Shown: positions 24,276 through 36,557, counted from the first letter of the stretch. The stretch: DNA of 64,000 nt from Notospermus geniculatus (GCA_002633025.1 NMRB01000279.1:57740-121739), one strand, 5' to 3'. A program made the numbers and translations. The notes: generated by a model not told the origin, from the sequence alone.

Positions 24276-25918
24276 CTATATCGTTAAAGATAGGTTATTT
24301 ATAACTTATTACAACAGCAATGTGTCGGGCTTGTTCCCTGTAACAGTGAAAGCGACCCGCGCAAAATTAATTGCTAGTTTTACTGGAAGTGGAAGACATA
24401 TTTGGATTGAAATATTACGGATTCTACGTTCTTTTGCATAAACAAAAAAGATATTTTACGTTTGCTACATTTATTAACGACTACATCACATACATGTACC
24501 TCGTAATCCTTCAAACACCAATTCCTCAGCTCTTCATCGCATGACACAAAGGTTTGACTTCCCGATCGAAATCACGTAGGGCGAATATACTGTAAGTTAG
24601 AGATCTTTTACTTCTTTTTACCCTATATGATAAACAAACTTCAGGAACAATAACCATAATCATCGGCCTTTACCTCAAGTACAGAGAGATGGTAAACAAC
24701 ACAAACTTCAGCAGAAAGAAATTTCAGCATCAGAGATGACAAGTTCGTCACATAGCGATGTGTTCGCATCAGTAGACGGTAACAGACAGGAAATCGCTCC
24801 AAGGCATTGTTGGATGTGTCTTATCAACGATTTTTTACCCGCCGACATTTCGCTGTCGCGATGACGGTATAAATCTCCGTTCGGTTGCTCCTTTTTAATT
24901 CGATTACGCCCAATGCCAAATACAGTGAAGTCGTCAGCTCTGAACGTCAAGGTCAATACATCAGTTTATTCAAAAATCATCCAGTGCCGCCGGACTCAGT
25001 GTGTATGTACTGCACATTATCTTTCGCATCGGATATAGGCGACTTAAAAGAGTGCAACCGCTACATCACAGGCGGCAGCACTGTTGAGGGCTCCGAGTCA
25101 TGACGTCATGGAGTCGTCCAATCTCGCGCAAGGACCGAACGTCAAGGGCGGATTATACCACAAAGACGTGAGTGCTGAATATCAATGAAGCTTGGTTTTC
25201 ATTACACAGGCGCGGATCCAAGCGGGGGGGGGGGCGCATCCTTTCGGCCAAAAAATCTTTAAAATCGACCGTGAAATTCTGAAATTTGGAGCAAATCATT
25301 GAAATTCACCGCAGATTTCAATGTTTCTAGCACAGTGCGCCCCTCTTTCCCGAAATCCTGGATCCGTCCCTGTACACAATACATGTATCTATAGGGATAG
25401 GTCTTTCAGAAAACATTGGTAGTTTGGCGAAAACGGGTGGCACGATGCGAAATTTGGGTGTCTTGCTCACATGGACTATCAGATTGTCATATAACTTTAG
25501 ATTACCATTAGTTTTGAATAGCTCCGGTTAGCCATACGTCGCATCATGCCTGTATTGCGGAAGTACTTCACAATCAGTCTGTTCCCGCGATGATATCACG
25601 TTGGAAGTCTTATTCACCAACAATGGTTCATGTTTATTTGATATTCCGACGACCCGTGTTAGGATCTCATAATCTATTAACCAGGGTTTATAGATTCGAT
25701 GAAATCACAGAAATGAGGAATATGTAAGTCGAGTTATGCCTTATTAATGACGCGACTGATCGACCACTGTCCGAACAGTGTCGGACATCAGACACATAGG
25801 AACATGACTTGGATACAGATGTCTTTGGCTAGCGCCTTCGGTCTTTCGTTACACTCGACGAGTCCTGGTTACAGAACCAATGACCTCCGGCTCGGTGCTT
25901 TTACTTCTATTCTATTAA
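24276..25918. other. intergenic, no gene seen
   Basis: Only short ORFs without splice or domain support, and a poly-G run near 25225. Confidence 0.4.
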
Positions 25919-26190
25919 CGGTGGTGTAGTGGTTCGTGTCTCCGACTAGCAGTCAGAGGATCCCGGATTCGAATCCCGCTGTGGCGTGAGACTTTGGGCA
26001 GGTCTCTTTGCCTCACTGGCCTCTCTCCACCCAGATGTATAAATGGGTACTGGTCGGAAATGCTCGGATTGTAGCATTGAATGAGCAGCTCATCTGAGTT
26101 CTACTGAAAGGTTTCAGGGTTTACTGCTGGGGTCAAAGTGTAAATTCGGACGACACCTCTACCGTTGTTGATATCAGACTAAAACCCAAA
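25919..26190 (+). mobile_element. CORE-SINE, copy 1
   Basis: The tRNA-like head has an A box (tggtgtagtggttcgtgt) and a B box (gattcgaatcc, about 25967). It is followed by gagactttgggcaggtctct, ctctccacccagatgtataa and atgggtac, which resemble the CORE domain shared by MIR-type SINEs. The tail runs through accgttgttgatatcagact. Copy 2 is at 34598-34892. Confidence 0.75.
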
Positions 26191-27691
26191 CTTTAATACC
26201 TCAAACTTACAGTTTAAATGTAGAAATGAATTCGCGACGAAAGCGATTTTGCCTCATTTTCAACAGGTCCCAAATTATCCACCCAGCGAGTCACGGGTTG
26301 CGTTATCAAGACCTCTGAAGCCAAAAACAACATGAAATGGTATTAACGAGTTTCATAGGTGAAAGGCACAGGCTCCACCGGATTCGAACCAACGGACCCT
26401 CCCACGGACCTTGAAGCCAAAAAGAGGTTAATGCGTTTTCCAATGAATGATACTGATGACCAAGGCATTTCAGAATATCAGCGGAAGGCCTGGTTTTCTC
26501 CTCGTAGCCTACACTCGCCTCGGTGTTCAGTTGGCCATAGAAAAAGACCCACTGAGCGCGGGTAACGCAGTGAGTAGCGGTTTGAAACTGCTGGAGGAGT
26601 ACTCGTCGCCTGACCTGGCTGAAAAACGTAAGATAGAGACAGACATCACAGGCCAAAAGCTGCTTTTGCCGAGACATCCTCATCAGGAATAACCATAAGT
26701 AATTCATAAATGATTTTTCCTCAACTCGGAAGCATTTTATTGCACATAAAGTGTTTTGATTGGCGATTCTTTGAGATATTGATCGACGGAGACTTCATTT
26801 CCAGCCCAAAGCTTCGAAGCTGATTAAGAAAGTATTGGATGATAGTCGGCAATAAAGTATTCAAGTCGTTTTGCCTTTTAACGTGAGACAACCTTGGTTT
26901 TCAACGCACGCTGAAAATTCGCAACCATTTATTGGTTTTTCCAATCAACCGTCTGCTTCTGTTGCTTAACGCCTTGAACGTGCTCGATGAAGATAACATT
27001 TAGTTCTCATCTTTCATTTGTTGTCTAGATTGCCAGAATATTCGTTTCTCGTTTGTTTCAACGAAGTTTTCTTTCTAGCATGCGTATGTGGTTTGTTTGA
27101 CGCTTTATAGGGCTACGTTTGTTCCCGACAGAGTTGTTGTAACCTCTACTCCGAGAGCCTAATGGATGCGCTTTGAAAAACACTTCCATACCATCGCTCA
27201 ATAAATTACCTAACGACGAATGCCGCACAGAAGAAATACGAAAACTACAATCTGATTGCAGACGAACACTTTCCCGATATTTTTTGTGGAAAACTTGTCC
27301 TCTACTGTGCAATGCTTCACGTCACCTGAAAATATTAGTAGCCTAAGTTCATGAATTTCAAACAACTACGTTGGATATGACCGTCGACGTACGATTCGGA
27401 GCTGCCCAACCTTTCCTTCGAAACGGTCTTCGCATGCTCCACCAGAGGCGCTGTCCCCATCCAGTACCCGAAATGACGTGACGTCATCGATCTGCGTTTG
27501 GATGCGTAACCGCACTGCGCATTGTTCATTCATGACGTTCATCATCACATGATCATGCTCATGCAGCTTTTTGTAAATTTCACCAACATCGACATGTCAG
27601 GCTTATGCATTCGCTGACGGCCTAAAACTGGAAAGTCTACGCTACATTTTTCCATAGCAAGGGGTCCGCGGCCTTCAGCTTGGCCTACGAG
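26191..27691. other. intergenic upstream of the two-exon gene
   Basis: A SINE fragment on the opposite strand (ggattcgaaccaacggac, about 26380) is followed by an 81-codon ORF at 26447-26692, which may be a repeat relic. The presumed promoter of the next gene has no TATA box that I can see. Confidence 0.4.
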
Positions 27692-28157
27692 ATGGACAAG
27701 CGATCAGAACAAACGAATGAATCCAAAGCAGTGGAAAGATCACAGCAAAGTGTGCAAACATCTGGCGCAGGTGGAAATGTACCGACACCACCAGTGACGA
27801 CAGGTCCAAAGAAGAGATGCCGGGCGCTATCGGCTTTGATCAGGTGTATCAGGGCTATCAGGTTTACCGGTAGGCCCAACGGCAAAGTTGGGCCCGAGAA
27901 CATCAATCCTCCAGCATGCCCTGCTACAAATTCTCCGCAGGTCCAGGACCAAATGCAGACAGTTGATGGTGATAGGGCTAAACCTTTGGTGTATTATCCT
28001 CATATCTGGTTAGGTGCACAGTCACTCGACGAAGTGCTCCATAAATATGACCCGAAAATGAGCAGTGAAGACCTGAAAGAAAAGCTTGGGTTGCCGTCAG
28101 GGATGCAGCTGTGCAATGTCCTTGATTCGGCATCGCTACCAATCGCAATCCGAAACG
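27692..28157 (+). CDS. exon 1 of unrecognised basic serine-rich protein
   Basis: The ATG at 27692 sits in a good context (gag-ATG-g), and an in-frame stop lies 69 bp upstream at 27623. The exon encodes 155 residues and ends at acg|gtgagtg in phase 1. Residues 1-40 are Ser/Gln/Pro-rich; a basic stretch (KKRCRALSALIRCIR) follows at about 40-54. The region around 98-155 looks ordered (YYPHIWLGAQSLDEVLHKYD). No signal peptide is present. I do not recognise the family. Exon 2 continues in frame at 28490. Confidence 0.7.
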
Positions 28158-28489
28158 GTGAGTGTTTCTAGCCTAGCTCATCAGTCATTGAGCTCAGCTG
28201 TCGTCTGGTAGCTTTTTTAACAGACAAGATGTGCATGCAAATGCAAGGAAGTTCCATCAGTCGATGATTGTAACATTTGTGGAAGGTCGGCGGAACGGTA
28301 GGCTAACGGGCTGATGACGGTAGGCCTAGCTAGACCGTAGAGGATAAACCGAAGCCTACCGTGTGCTAGGCATCACCGTTTGGAGGCATCGATAGACTAG
28401 GGGGCACTACCAGTTTCGGTTTGATTGCCGAAGTATTTATAGTTGTGCCCGATTCGTAAGTTCATGTCTTTCCGATCGTAAACTTTCAG

Positions 28490-29379
28490 GTAAAACTGTC
28501 GCGAAAAGGATACCGGTGTTCGAAATCCCAGAAGCGTGGCTCCCGCCCCTTCAAACACCTTTGGTACCGGAAGATTGCAGTGCGTTAGACATTGACCAAA
28601 AACCAGTCATCGCCTTGGGGAAGAGAAGGAAGAAATCACAAGCCAGTAAATCAGAATATTCAAGTTTATCCTCGAGTCCCCAAACAGACCTCCATATACG
28701 CGCAGGCTCAGCGAAAGATGGAAGAAAGCTAAGGCTTAACCGGTCGGGAAAAACCACGGCTGCATTCACCGATATACCACCTGAGCACGAGACGCCATCG
28801 GAAGACGGTCAATCCACCACGTCGTCTTATGTAAGCGTTGAAGAGTTCACCGACGAGATGCTCAGCGAAAGGAATCGAGATTCCGATGACTCCGATTCCA
28901 ATGGGTCAATGATGTCAGTGTCGAATTCAAGCGATTACGAATCGGCGTATTCCCAACCGTCAATGAGTACTTCGGATTCCTCCGCTGGGGAACAGGCGAA
29001 GATACCCAAGATTGGGAAGCAACGCGTGTCGAGGCGTATTGCGGAAAGACGACTCTTGCATTCCAAGCCGCCTTGCAACATCAGAATGTCTCGTAAAATC
29101 TATCGATCCTTTGGTCCAGCAAAGTCCAAGGCTTTCGTTCACCAGGGTCAAGGGTTCACTGGTGACACCCGGTTGACAAAGAAGAGAAAGCGACAATCGG
29201 GGAAAGCACCGAAAAAACCACCGACAGAACCTGTGCACACCAAAAACAAGAAGACCATAAGAAATGTCAATAATAGTTCAAGCACTGGCGACCAGCGGTA
29301 TCCACTGTTAAAAGATCTGATGGTTTGCTTGTCAAGGTCTGATGAAATGATAGCTGAACTCCGAACAACCAATCACTAA
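28490..29379 (+). CDS. exon 2 of unrecognised basic serine-rich protein
   Basis: The acceptor aactttcag|gtaaaac is in phase 1. The exon adds 296 residues to give a protein of about 451 residues, ending LRTTNH-stop. Features in order: IPEAWLPPLQTPL (about 167), a nuclear-localisation-like KRRKK (about 200-204), an acidic serine-rich segment (about 250-324, with RDSDDSDSNGS), then a strongly basic tail with KKRKRQ (about 386) and KAPKKPP. Composition suggests a nuclear protein with a disordered second half; this is inference from composition only. No AATAAA was found within 370 bp downstream. Confidence 0.7.
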
Positions 29380-30628
29380 CTTCCACTGTTACTGCGAAGG
29401 CTTTTTGCCACCTCCCCTCCAGTCATTTAGTAGAACGCTTCCATCATCACCGTGCAGTGCGATGATGGGGCGTAAGACCCCCGATAACTTCAGGATGTTC
29501 GCCGCAATTCCTTCGACAATTTCTAAATCAAGTCAGGACTATTCTGGTAAATCTTCGCTTCAAGCACATGACGATAATGGATCTGATGATGCAAGAACTC
29601 AATTCGATCGGGAATTTCGATCAGTCCAGGATTTTTACTTGATTCAATGCTATTGCCTGTACACTGGTAACATCTTTCCAACATCTGAACAAAATTCACG
29701 GGTAGTACGATCTATTCATCATGTACGTATACTGACCAACAAACTATAGACCTTTCCACTAGAAGCAACCGTTGGCAACGAGTTGGCTGGAACTAGCGGT
29801 AACGGTCGGCAACAGCGTTGCCGGTGCGCGTACATTAGCCTGTTTACTGAGCATCTGGATAGTCGCCATCCGTTGCCGGAAACGCCATTGCCGGTAGTTG
29901 CTTCCAGTCGCAAGGCCGATGTTCGCTAGGGTTAAGATTCTGATCTCATATGGTGCGAACTTTTAGACCGCCATCTTTGTTGGAAAGTCTACAACAACAT
30001 TTGAATAACATTGGTAAACTCGTTTCCTCTGTACACTCTACACAACATTGTCCAACAAAGTGTTGTGATTCTGAATGTTGGAAAAATGTTGCCAGTGTAA
30101 CACAGCCCCTTACAATCTCATATTATTGCCCAAGCACATGTATGTACCATTCTTCTTCGCATTTTATGTGTAGCAATTTTACAAGACACTTATTAAAATT
30201 CAGAGCGGATACAAACACTTTTCTTGTAGTTAATTTGATTTCGATTTCAATTCCTTTTGCCTTGAAACAGCAATTAGACAAAATGGTTTGAACCAACTCG
30301 AAATACGTCAAATTCGTTCAGGCTATTTAACATCGCCTGTGGCCATGAGCTTATGATTGAAGTTCGATCACTCCTTTGTGATCAGACTTCAATATCAGCG
30401 TGATATATACAAACTTAGTAGTTACATTGCACCTTTTGAGACAGCTACCGGCAAGGGAGTAGGTTGGGTTTGGATTCACCCAGAGACCGGGAACAAGACC
30501 TCGCAGTCTCTTGATTTTCTCTTCGCCGACAACGTCAGCAAAGTTTGCAGTAATTCCCAATGGTTGTCATCGGCAGCGGAGCGCCACTGGCGAAATGAAG
30601 GCGTGGTTTTCATAACCGACTTCTATAA
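29380..30628. other. 3' flank and intergenic repeats
   Basis: It contains gtgtacac-family fragments at about 29655 and 29965-30105. At about 29755-29935 is a degraded inverted element with cggcaac/gttgccg words (gttgcttcca/agaagcaacc). No further exon is recognised. Confidence 0.45.
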
Positions 30629-30668
30629 TTTTAAAACTCTCGTTCGCGGGCGAACGAGAGTTTTAAAA
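30629..30668. repeat. 40-bp near-perfect palindrome
   Basis: The left half ttttaaaactctcgttcgcg pairs with ggcgaacgagagttttaaaa with a single mismatch at the centre. No loop is present, so it could extrude as a cruciform. Confidence 0.8.
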
Positions 30669-31121
30669 CAGCCTCGTGACACTGAAATAAGCGATTACTG
30701 ATGAAAAGTAACGCTTTTTCTAAAGGAACTTTGGCTCTAGTTTTGGCGTTCTAATTCAGGTTTGCGCTATAGTTTTAAAGAATTTTGCCCTTCCCGAATC
30801 TTTTTCAAAGGGATAGGATTTCCTTCGTAACAGAGCAGGCTTTTTGACGAATGAATTCAATATGCAGTTTAATTCATTACATGATGGGCTAGATTTTTCA
30901 AAGTTTTGTTTATATCTCCCTGGGGTACGTCCGGAAATTAGTGTCAAACGAGAGCGAGCGATAACGTTGAAAAGTGTGACTTCGTTTTATTACGAGGCAC
31001 TGTGCCATCACCTAATAATTGATGTCATACAGTACAGGTAAGAATGCTCCACTCCCTGTGCCCATTTTTAGTCAAGAAATGTTCTGCGAAATCATAAACT
31101 GGTATAAGTAGAATTCGCCAG

Positions 31122-31245
31122 CGCCATCTTGTCAAGAATTAGGTCATCATCATGGGAATTCTCTTCCAGAAGGACAAATGATTGGTTCTCCCATCCCCAG
31201 TGTGGGAAATCCCCATGACGATGACCTAATTTTGGCAAGATGGCT
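31122..31245. mobile_element. foldback element, gccatcttgtcaaga arms
   Basis: The arms gccatcttgtcaagaattag and the mirrored ctaattttggcaagatggc continue through gtcatcatcatggg/ccatgacgatgac. Confidence 0.7.
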
Positions 31246-31355
31246 GCTAGAGAAACTCATCAATAGGACTTTCTGAAATCTCCCAAATAGTTCGACAAGA
31301 TGAATGAAAGGACGACAGATGGGAATGAGGAACCCGCACAATAACGTCACGACGT

Positions 31356-31632
31356 GGCGCTGCGAGCGGTTGTATCGAAATCTCTTTTTTTTCAACGTTT
31401 TTCCATTTATTTCTAGCGTGAAAATAAACCATTTGTGTTGGTCGCCCGACAGTAAAACTATCGTGTAGCAGATGAAATTTTCGTAAAAATGATGAGATAC
31501 GATGGCGATAAAAGCAACGTCTTTTGTGTCATTTTTCATGTAGAAAAATGTACAGCAAATTTTTTCATGACGCAACGTGAACACCTAAAATGACGTCAAT
31601 GGCGTCGTTTCGGTACAACTGCTCGCAGCGCC
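31356..31632. mobile_element. foldback element, ggcgctgcgagcgg arms
   Basis: The left arm ggcgctgcgagcggttgtat and the right arm gtacaactgctcgcagcgcc enclose about 230 bp. The 144-codon minus-strand ORF across it is repeat-derived. Confidence 0.7.
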
Positions 31633-34597
31633 GACCTGTCGGGATAAACCGCAGGGCGGGTTCCCCATTTGTGGTGCTCGAGATCGTTAGACCAAGCAGC
31701 AAATTTTCAAATAGTCCATGGTGCATGATGAACACAGATTTGCTTTTTGGGCTCATTTTTTTGTTTTTTATGACTCAGGAGATCCATCACGTAGACTGTA
31801 CGTGATGGAAAAATCTCGTTCCGAAATCTTGTTCTCCCCAGATTCCCTTCGTTCAAATATTGGTGAAATAATACCAGTCCAATTTCACCATCGTTTTCTC
31901 AGTTTACAAATGTACATATTTCCCGATAAAAACCGAGTAGATGACATGAAGGAACGGCGGTATGATGTCATATCTAATGGATGCATTGTCCGCAGACAAA
32001 GGTGCAAAGGACCCATGGTTCTAGCCACTATATTATGTTGTTATTTCTGTTTGTAATCCAAGATGCTTCACGCATTAAGTCTGATGATCATTGTCGTCGG
32101 AGCACTTTTTGAAAAAAACACGGCAAGTTTCTGAATAATCAACGTACCGCATCAAATTGGACACCTATCATATGAAAAACCGCGGTGAAGTGGCAGATTT
32201 GTCACACTTAGTGCAGGAAGCTAAGGTTCGAATCGCTGTCACCTCAAAAATGTCGGCCCCTCTGTTTCTGGAACAAGAATTTTACTTCATGATTGTACCC
32301 GTTTCCATCAGGGCCGAAGCCAGCATTATTTACGTAGTATGAAAGAGGCCATCTCAAGGTACATGTACATGTACTCATGTTCCTCACTTGAATGGGATTT
32401 TTACCTGCCGTTACAAAGGAACAAGGTACAAGGCACCATGATGGCTAGTCCCATGCGACGGACGTGAAGAGGCAGGGAAGATTAATCTCATATTTACTTC
32501 CTTGTCACTCAGAGACTGATAACCAGAACAGAAGAGATTAAACAGTCGAAGTGAACGCTGGGAGTGGCTCTTTTGAAATACTATGTTTAAGAATGGTTTG
32601 AGGATAGGCGGCGGTATTCTATTCGGGTTACTGTGGACATGATCCGTCTGTTTACACAGTTTTCTTTTTAAGGTGGGCCTTCTGTCCGCGTTTGTAACGA
32701 ATTCCAGAGATGGTTAACCCATCTTTATTTTCTAAAAGTTGCATGAGTAATTCGCAGAGTAATCTGTTGACGTCCACGACATGACGTACAAAGTCATCTG
32801 GGCGGAATGCAACCTCCTGCGCATGTCCAGCTTGTCTACTTCCGGTCGTCAATATTCTATTGGCTCTGCTGCGGAGATAGGTGGCGGATGTTGTACAACC
32901 AGAGTGGCCAGGCTCGGCAGCTGGCCACTACACCACAGTGGTACTGGTAGTGCAATTTTTATTCGTGGACGCTGTTACCCCTTTTTTCTCCTTCGAGAAA
33001 ATAATGACACCATTCGAGAAAAAGGTGGACTAAAGATAGGAGCTTACACAAAGAATTGACATCGGCAGTATAATCGTTGTCGCTTCTTCCGGAGAATTCT
33101 TCTGTACTTTCAGCGGTTTACCGGAAATTCAGTCCCAGTTACGGAAATTGAATACTAAACACGACTGAGCAATACTGAAATAACCTTCCCGTTACTTTTG
33201 CCCAAAAATAGAGGCTGAGTTGAATACTGTTCTTTGCCATGACGCACTTTTTAGATGCCCGGATGTACGGGGTGACGCTCCCGGCGTATGATTCTCAATA
33301 ATGACACCATTAGACTAGATCATTAACTTCTTATAATTATTCATAACCATGCCAAAATGCTTCATTGCAGTTAAAAATAATGGCCCAAGGTGGAAACACA
33401 TGTTTAATTAGACGGAGGGCTCCCATTAAAAGATGTTGGGGCTTTCCGGGAGAGTAACCATTGCTCTGTCGGTTGGACTAACATATGCCGACACTGGCAC
33501 TAGAATAATAAGAGGAACTGAATCATTATTTCTAATATAAGGGCAAGGAATCGGGGTAGCCGGGAGTGGCCATAGGTTGTCATTTACAATCTCCTGTCTG
33601 AGTAACTGTAATGAAAGAGCACAAAAACCATGGTTTTGTGAGGAGCACAATATCAAAGCCGGAACACTGTCAACTTTCATGACTGAAGCACCGTGTAGAC
33701 AAATCGATCCCCAAAAGTTCGACTTCGGAATATCGGAAATACAAATGGAAGCTGTATGGCTGGATCCCGGGCTGGATCAATATCCTGGATTTTCGAGGTC
33801 TTCAAGTCAAGAGGTACCTCTTCAATAACAGGAAACACCGGTAATATTGGCCTGGGAACTAATGTTTACGTAGGACATGAAGCACTTCCGTCTTACGCCT
33901 GTCTCTCCTGCTTCCGGTCAGTCACCAATCCTTATGGTTTAACTCGTTGCAAGAAATACGATTTTTTGCAAACAGGCGTCTGTCGTGAAAAGTTCCCCAG
34001 TGTCGCACTCATCTCTAGCAATAAGCAGGGTTCCGACGGATAACTTCCATCGAAAAGAACAGGGAAATGCTATCATACTATAGCCAGACCATTAAAAAGC
34101 CAGGACCGGAACAGGTCCATTCCTGAAACTGTGTTCGATCTTCTCCGAATGAGAACATTTTGCACCTACCGGTCAAGTCAAGAACTATGTGAAAAATTCG
34201 CCACCTACCGATCAAGTCAAGAGCTATTAACATGAAAAGTCACATTTTGGTTTAGCTCTCGCCCGATGTTTAAAAAAAGACATTAACAATAATGATGTGA
34301 TTGCTTTCCATCACGCTCATCGAAGTATCATTAATATCGGGAAAATGATTGATTTTTACGCCCACAATTCAATTTCCCTGTCGCAGTTACTGCGAAAACG
34401 ATAAATCGGCGAAAATGATCAGAAAGGAATTCGGTAGAACTTACCGACAGATGAGGAAACATTTCCATTTGGATATGGCTTGGTTTTGTCAGGAATACAT
34501 GTATATAGGGCCTACATGTGTGAAACACGAACATCATGACATAGAGCTTTGGTTGAATTGTTTTTTTCAGGGATCATAAGAGTGCATTTCGAAAGGA
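31633..34597. other. intergenic or upstream intron, no exon confirmed
   Basis: A short palindrome (catcacgtag...cgtgatgg, about 31785) is present. Two possible leads were not accepted as exons: a signal-peptide-like 23-codon ORF preceded by a pyrimidine tract at 32063, and a small cysteine-containing ORF near 33870-34043. The missing 5' exon of the prokineticin-like gene may lie here. Confidence 0.4.
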
Positions 34598-34892
34598 GCC
34601 ACGGTAGTGTAGTGGTTCGGGTCTCCGTTTAGCGGTCAGAGGGTCCGGGGTTCGAATCCTACTGTGGGGTGAGACTTTGGGCAAGTCTCTCTGCCTTACT
34701 TGCCTCTCTCCACCCAGGTCATTTTGTATAAATCGGTACCGGTCGAAAATGCTTAGATTTTAGCGCTGAATGAACAGCTCATCTGAGTTCTACTGAAAGA
34801 TTTCAGGCCGATAGACTGAGGTTAAAGTGTAAAGTCGGATGAGAACCTCTACCGTTGTTGATATCAGACTAAATCCAAACGTTAACTTTTAA
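34598..34892 (+). mobile_element. CORE-SINE, copy 2
   Basis: Head gccacggtagtgtagtggtt, B box ggttcgaatcc (about 34650), CORE-like gagactttgggcaagtctct and tccacccagg...ataaatcggtac, tail accgttgttgatatcagact. It lies about 400 bp upstream of the prokineticin-like exon, in the same orientation. Confidence 0.75.
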
Positions 34893-35286
34893 CTTTACTT
34901 CCAGAGGCAGGAAAAGAAGAAATGATGCACTAGTTCAGCTTTAAATACGCTTATAATTCCTTTTGCCGGTGTAGCAGTAAAAGTGTCCCTTCTATTGTTG
35001 AATGACGGATTAAGGTGCATGGGTATAGAAACCAATCGCCAGAGATTAGATGTAACGATAGGATCATTTGTTCCCAGTTTTTCCTAGGACATACTTTCCT
35101 TTCACATCTGTGTGGAAAATGCCAAGGTTCCCAATTCTCAGTGTTTCCTCTCATTGTAGGGGAACACTGAAAGGAAAGTGCCAGATTTCTCTGTGTTCCC
35201 CTAATGAAATCTCATTTTCAGTGGCGACCTCTCGCTTCATAACTCAATGTAAAGAACTAACACGTTCAAACGATATATCGTTTCAG

Positions 35287-35524
35287 GCTGCAATCGTATC
35301 AGCCAGTCCACAGACCGTCAATACTGGACGATACCGCTTCCCTCTATGCGACTCAGAGGCAGACTGCAACGACGACGAATGCTGCGTATCCGACTTTTAC
35401 GGCATCCCGGCAAAGAGAGGAGGGGTCAGCAGTTTCTGGAAAAGGGGCGACAACAACAACGATGAGTTCAAAAGAGGACGTGGAATTAGCTCTTTCTGGA
35501 AAAGGGGACAGTGGTTGAGCAGGG
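35287..35524 (+). CDS. prokineticin/AVIT-like secreted precursor, internal exon
   Basis: The acceptor atatcgtttcag is at 35286 and the donor caggg|gtaaga at 35525 (phase 1). The exon starts AAIVSASPQ, which reads like the end of a signal peptide; the exon with the ATG was not found. Next comes FPLCDSEADCNDDECCVSDF, with the first four cysteines in the C-x5-C-x4-CC order of prokineticin/colipase-fold proteins. Where that family has a short loop before the fifth Cys, this protein has AKR-GGVSSFW-KR-GDNNNDEF-KR-GRGISSFW-KR-GQW, that is two SSFW peptides bounded by Lys-Arg sites. Established for the family: secreted ligands of prokineticin-type GPCRs or astakine-like cytokines. Inferred: processing at Lys-Arg sites in this loop. 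Confidence 0.75.
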
Positions 35525-35931
35525 GTAAGAACGGGGAATTTTTCCCACTTCAGTTATACATGTGCTTAAGCAGAGATACTGAACCAAGAGCTGAGGGCCA
35601 AAACGGCATTATTGCATAGCTCAGTCAAGAGAAATATTTGGCGAAAAAATCTACAGTAAGACGAGCCCGTCATGATACAGTAGCAACCAGTAGCGAACCA
35701 AGAACTCAATGGAATGGAATGAAACGCAAATGACATGACGTCGCTGCATGTTTGGATTGAACATCGATCGTGATTTTGCTTGTCACGCCTTCTGCCAATA
35801 AAGGAAGAAACCTTTGAAGAGATCGACCGGCTTTTTGTCCAGAACCCCTGTCATGCCTGTGCACATGCACTGGACAACATTGCCCAACGGCGTTGTTACC
35901 TGAATACTGCAAAAATGTTGTCAGTGTACAC

Positions 35932-36196
35932 CATCTGATTCTCACCAGTCAATCTGAGGAGCTTAGAGCCTCAGCCAATCATCGGTTGCGAAGGCTAATA
36001 GACGTGCCAATCAAAATCTGTGTTACAAATGTGTGCGGGAAGAAAAGAGAAAGTGCCGAACGGCAATTTCTTTCCCGAGTTCTGATTGCCTCGGAGGCGG
36101 GGTCAAGTAGAGGTCAGATTCATTTATAATTAATGAGTTAACGCAAAAGATGACGTGATTGGGACAATGCTAAAGACGCAGTCGATGGCCTTGTTG
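35932..36196. mobile_element. SINE-like repeat, copy 3, in an intron
   Basis: It starts catctgattctcaccagtca and ends cgatggccttgttgg, with an internal deletion of the B-box region relative to copies 1 and 2. It lies in the intron between the two prokineticin-like exons, next to a gtgtacac-family fragment (about 35860-35930). Confidence 0.65.
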
Positions 36197-36393
36197 GGCA
36201 AGATGGTGTACACAGGCCTTTACCCAAGACCTGCTGCGTGGAAAAACTGATCCTTCCATTTTCCTTGAATGAAAACCACGTCGATAACGCACCTTTCTTA
36301 TTTCTTCTCATTTGTATTTACGTATGCATGTCCAGGATAGTCTAATGTCTCCTCCTGCTAATGTATAAGTATATGTTTACCCTCTTATTACAG

Positions 36394-36557
36394 GTGCCTG
36401 TTTACCCAAACGACAAGATGGCCAGACGTGCGGAGGTTTCCTGTCCTGCCCCTGTAACGATGGTCTCGTCTGCTTTTCACCTCAAAAACGATCACTAGGC
36501 ACACGGGGATTCTGCAGACCAGCAGGAAAGGGATTTCCAGATTTCTTCGAGTCGTGA
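36394..36557 (+). CDS. prokineticin/AVIT-like secreted precursor, last exon
   Basis: The acceptor ctcttattacag continues the phase-1 codon as GACLPKRQDGQTC, then a CPC motif (SCPCNDGLVC) and GFCRP, ending PDFFES-stop. These six cysteines bring the total to ten in the order expected for the fold, including the diagnostic C-P-C. An internal QKR site sits between the last two cysteines. Mature length would be about 125 residues, longer than the usual 80 or so, because of the peptide insert. A poly(A) signal follows at 36851. Confidence is high for the fold and low for the receptor or role. Confidence 0.8.

Noticed and set aside
25919-25991. Functional tRNA gene
   Set aside because: A and B boxes are present, but acceptor-stem pairing is poor and a SINE body follows, so it is a SINE head.
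26447-26692. 81-codon ORF following a SINE fragment
   Set aside because: Coding-like composition but no splice sites or known motif; may be a repeat relic.
32063-32134. Signal-peptide-like ORF MLHALSLMIIVVGALF preceded by a pyrimidine tract
   Set aside because: It has only a weak donor (gtttct), and its phase does not fit the 35287 exon without moving the acceptor. Left as a lead for the missing 5' exon.
33756-34043. ORF with ACLSC...RCKK...GVC, vaguely Ly6-like
   Set aside because: Too few cysteines, no clear donor and no partner exon.
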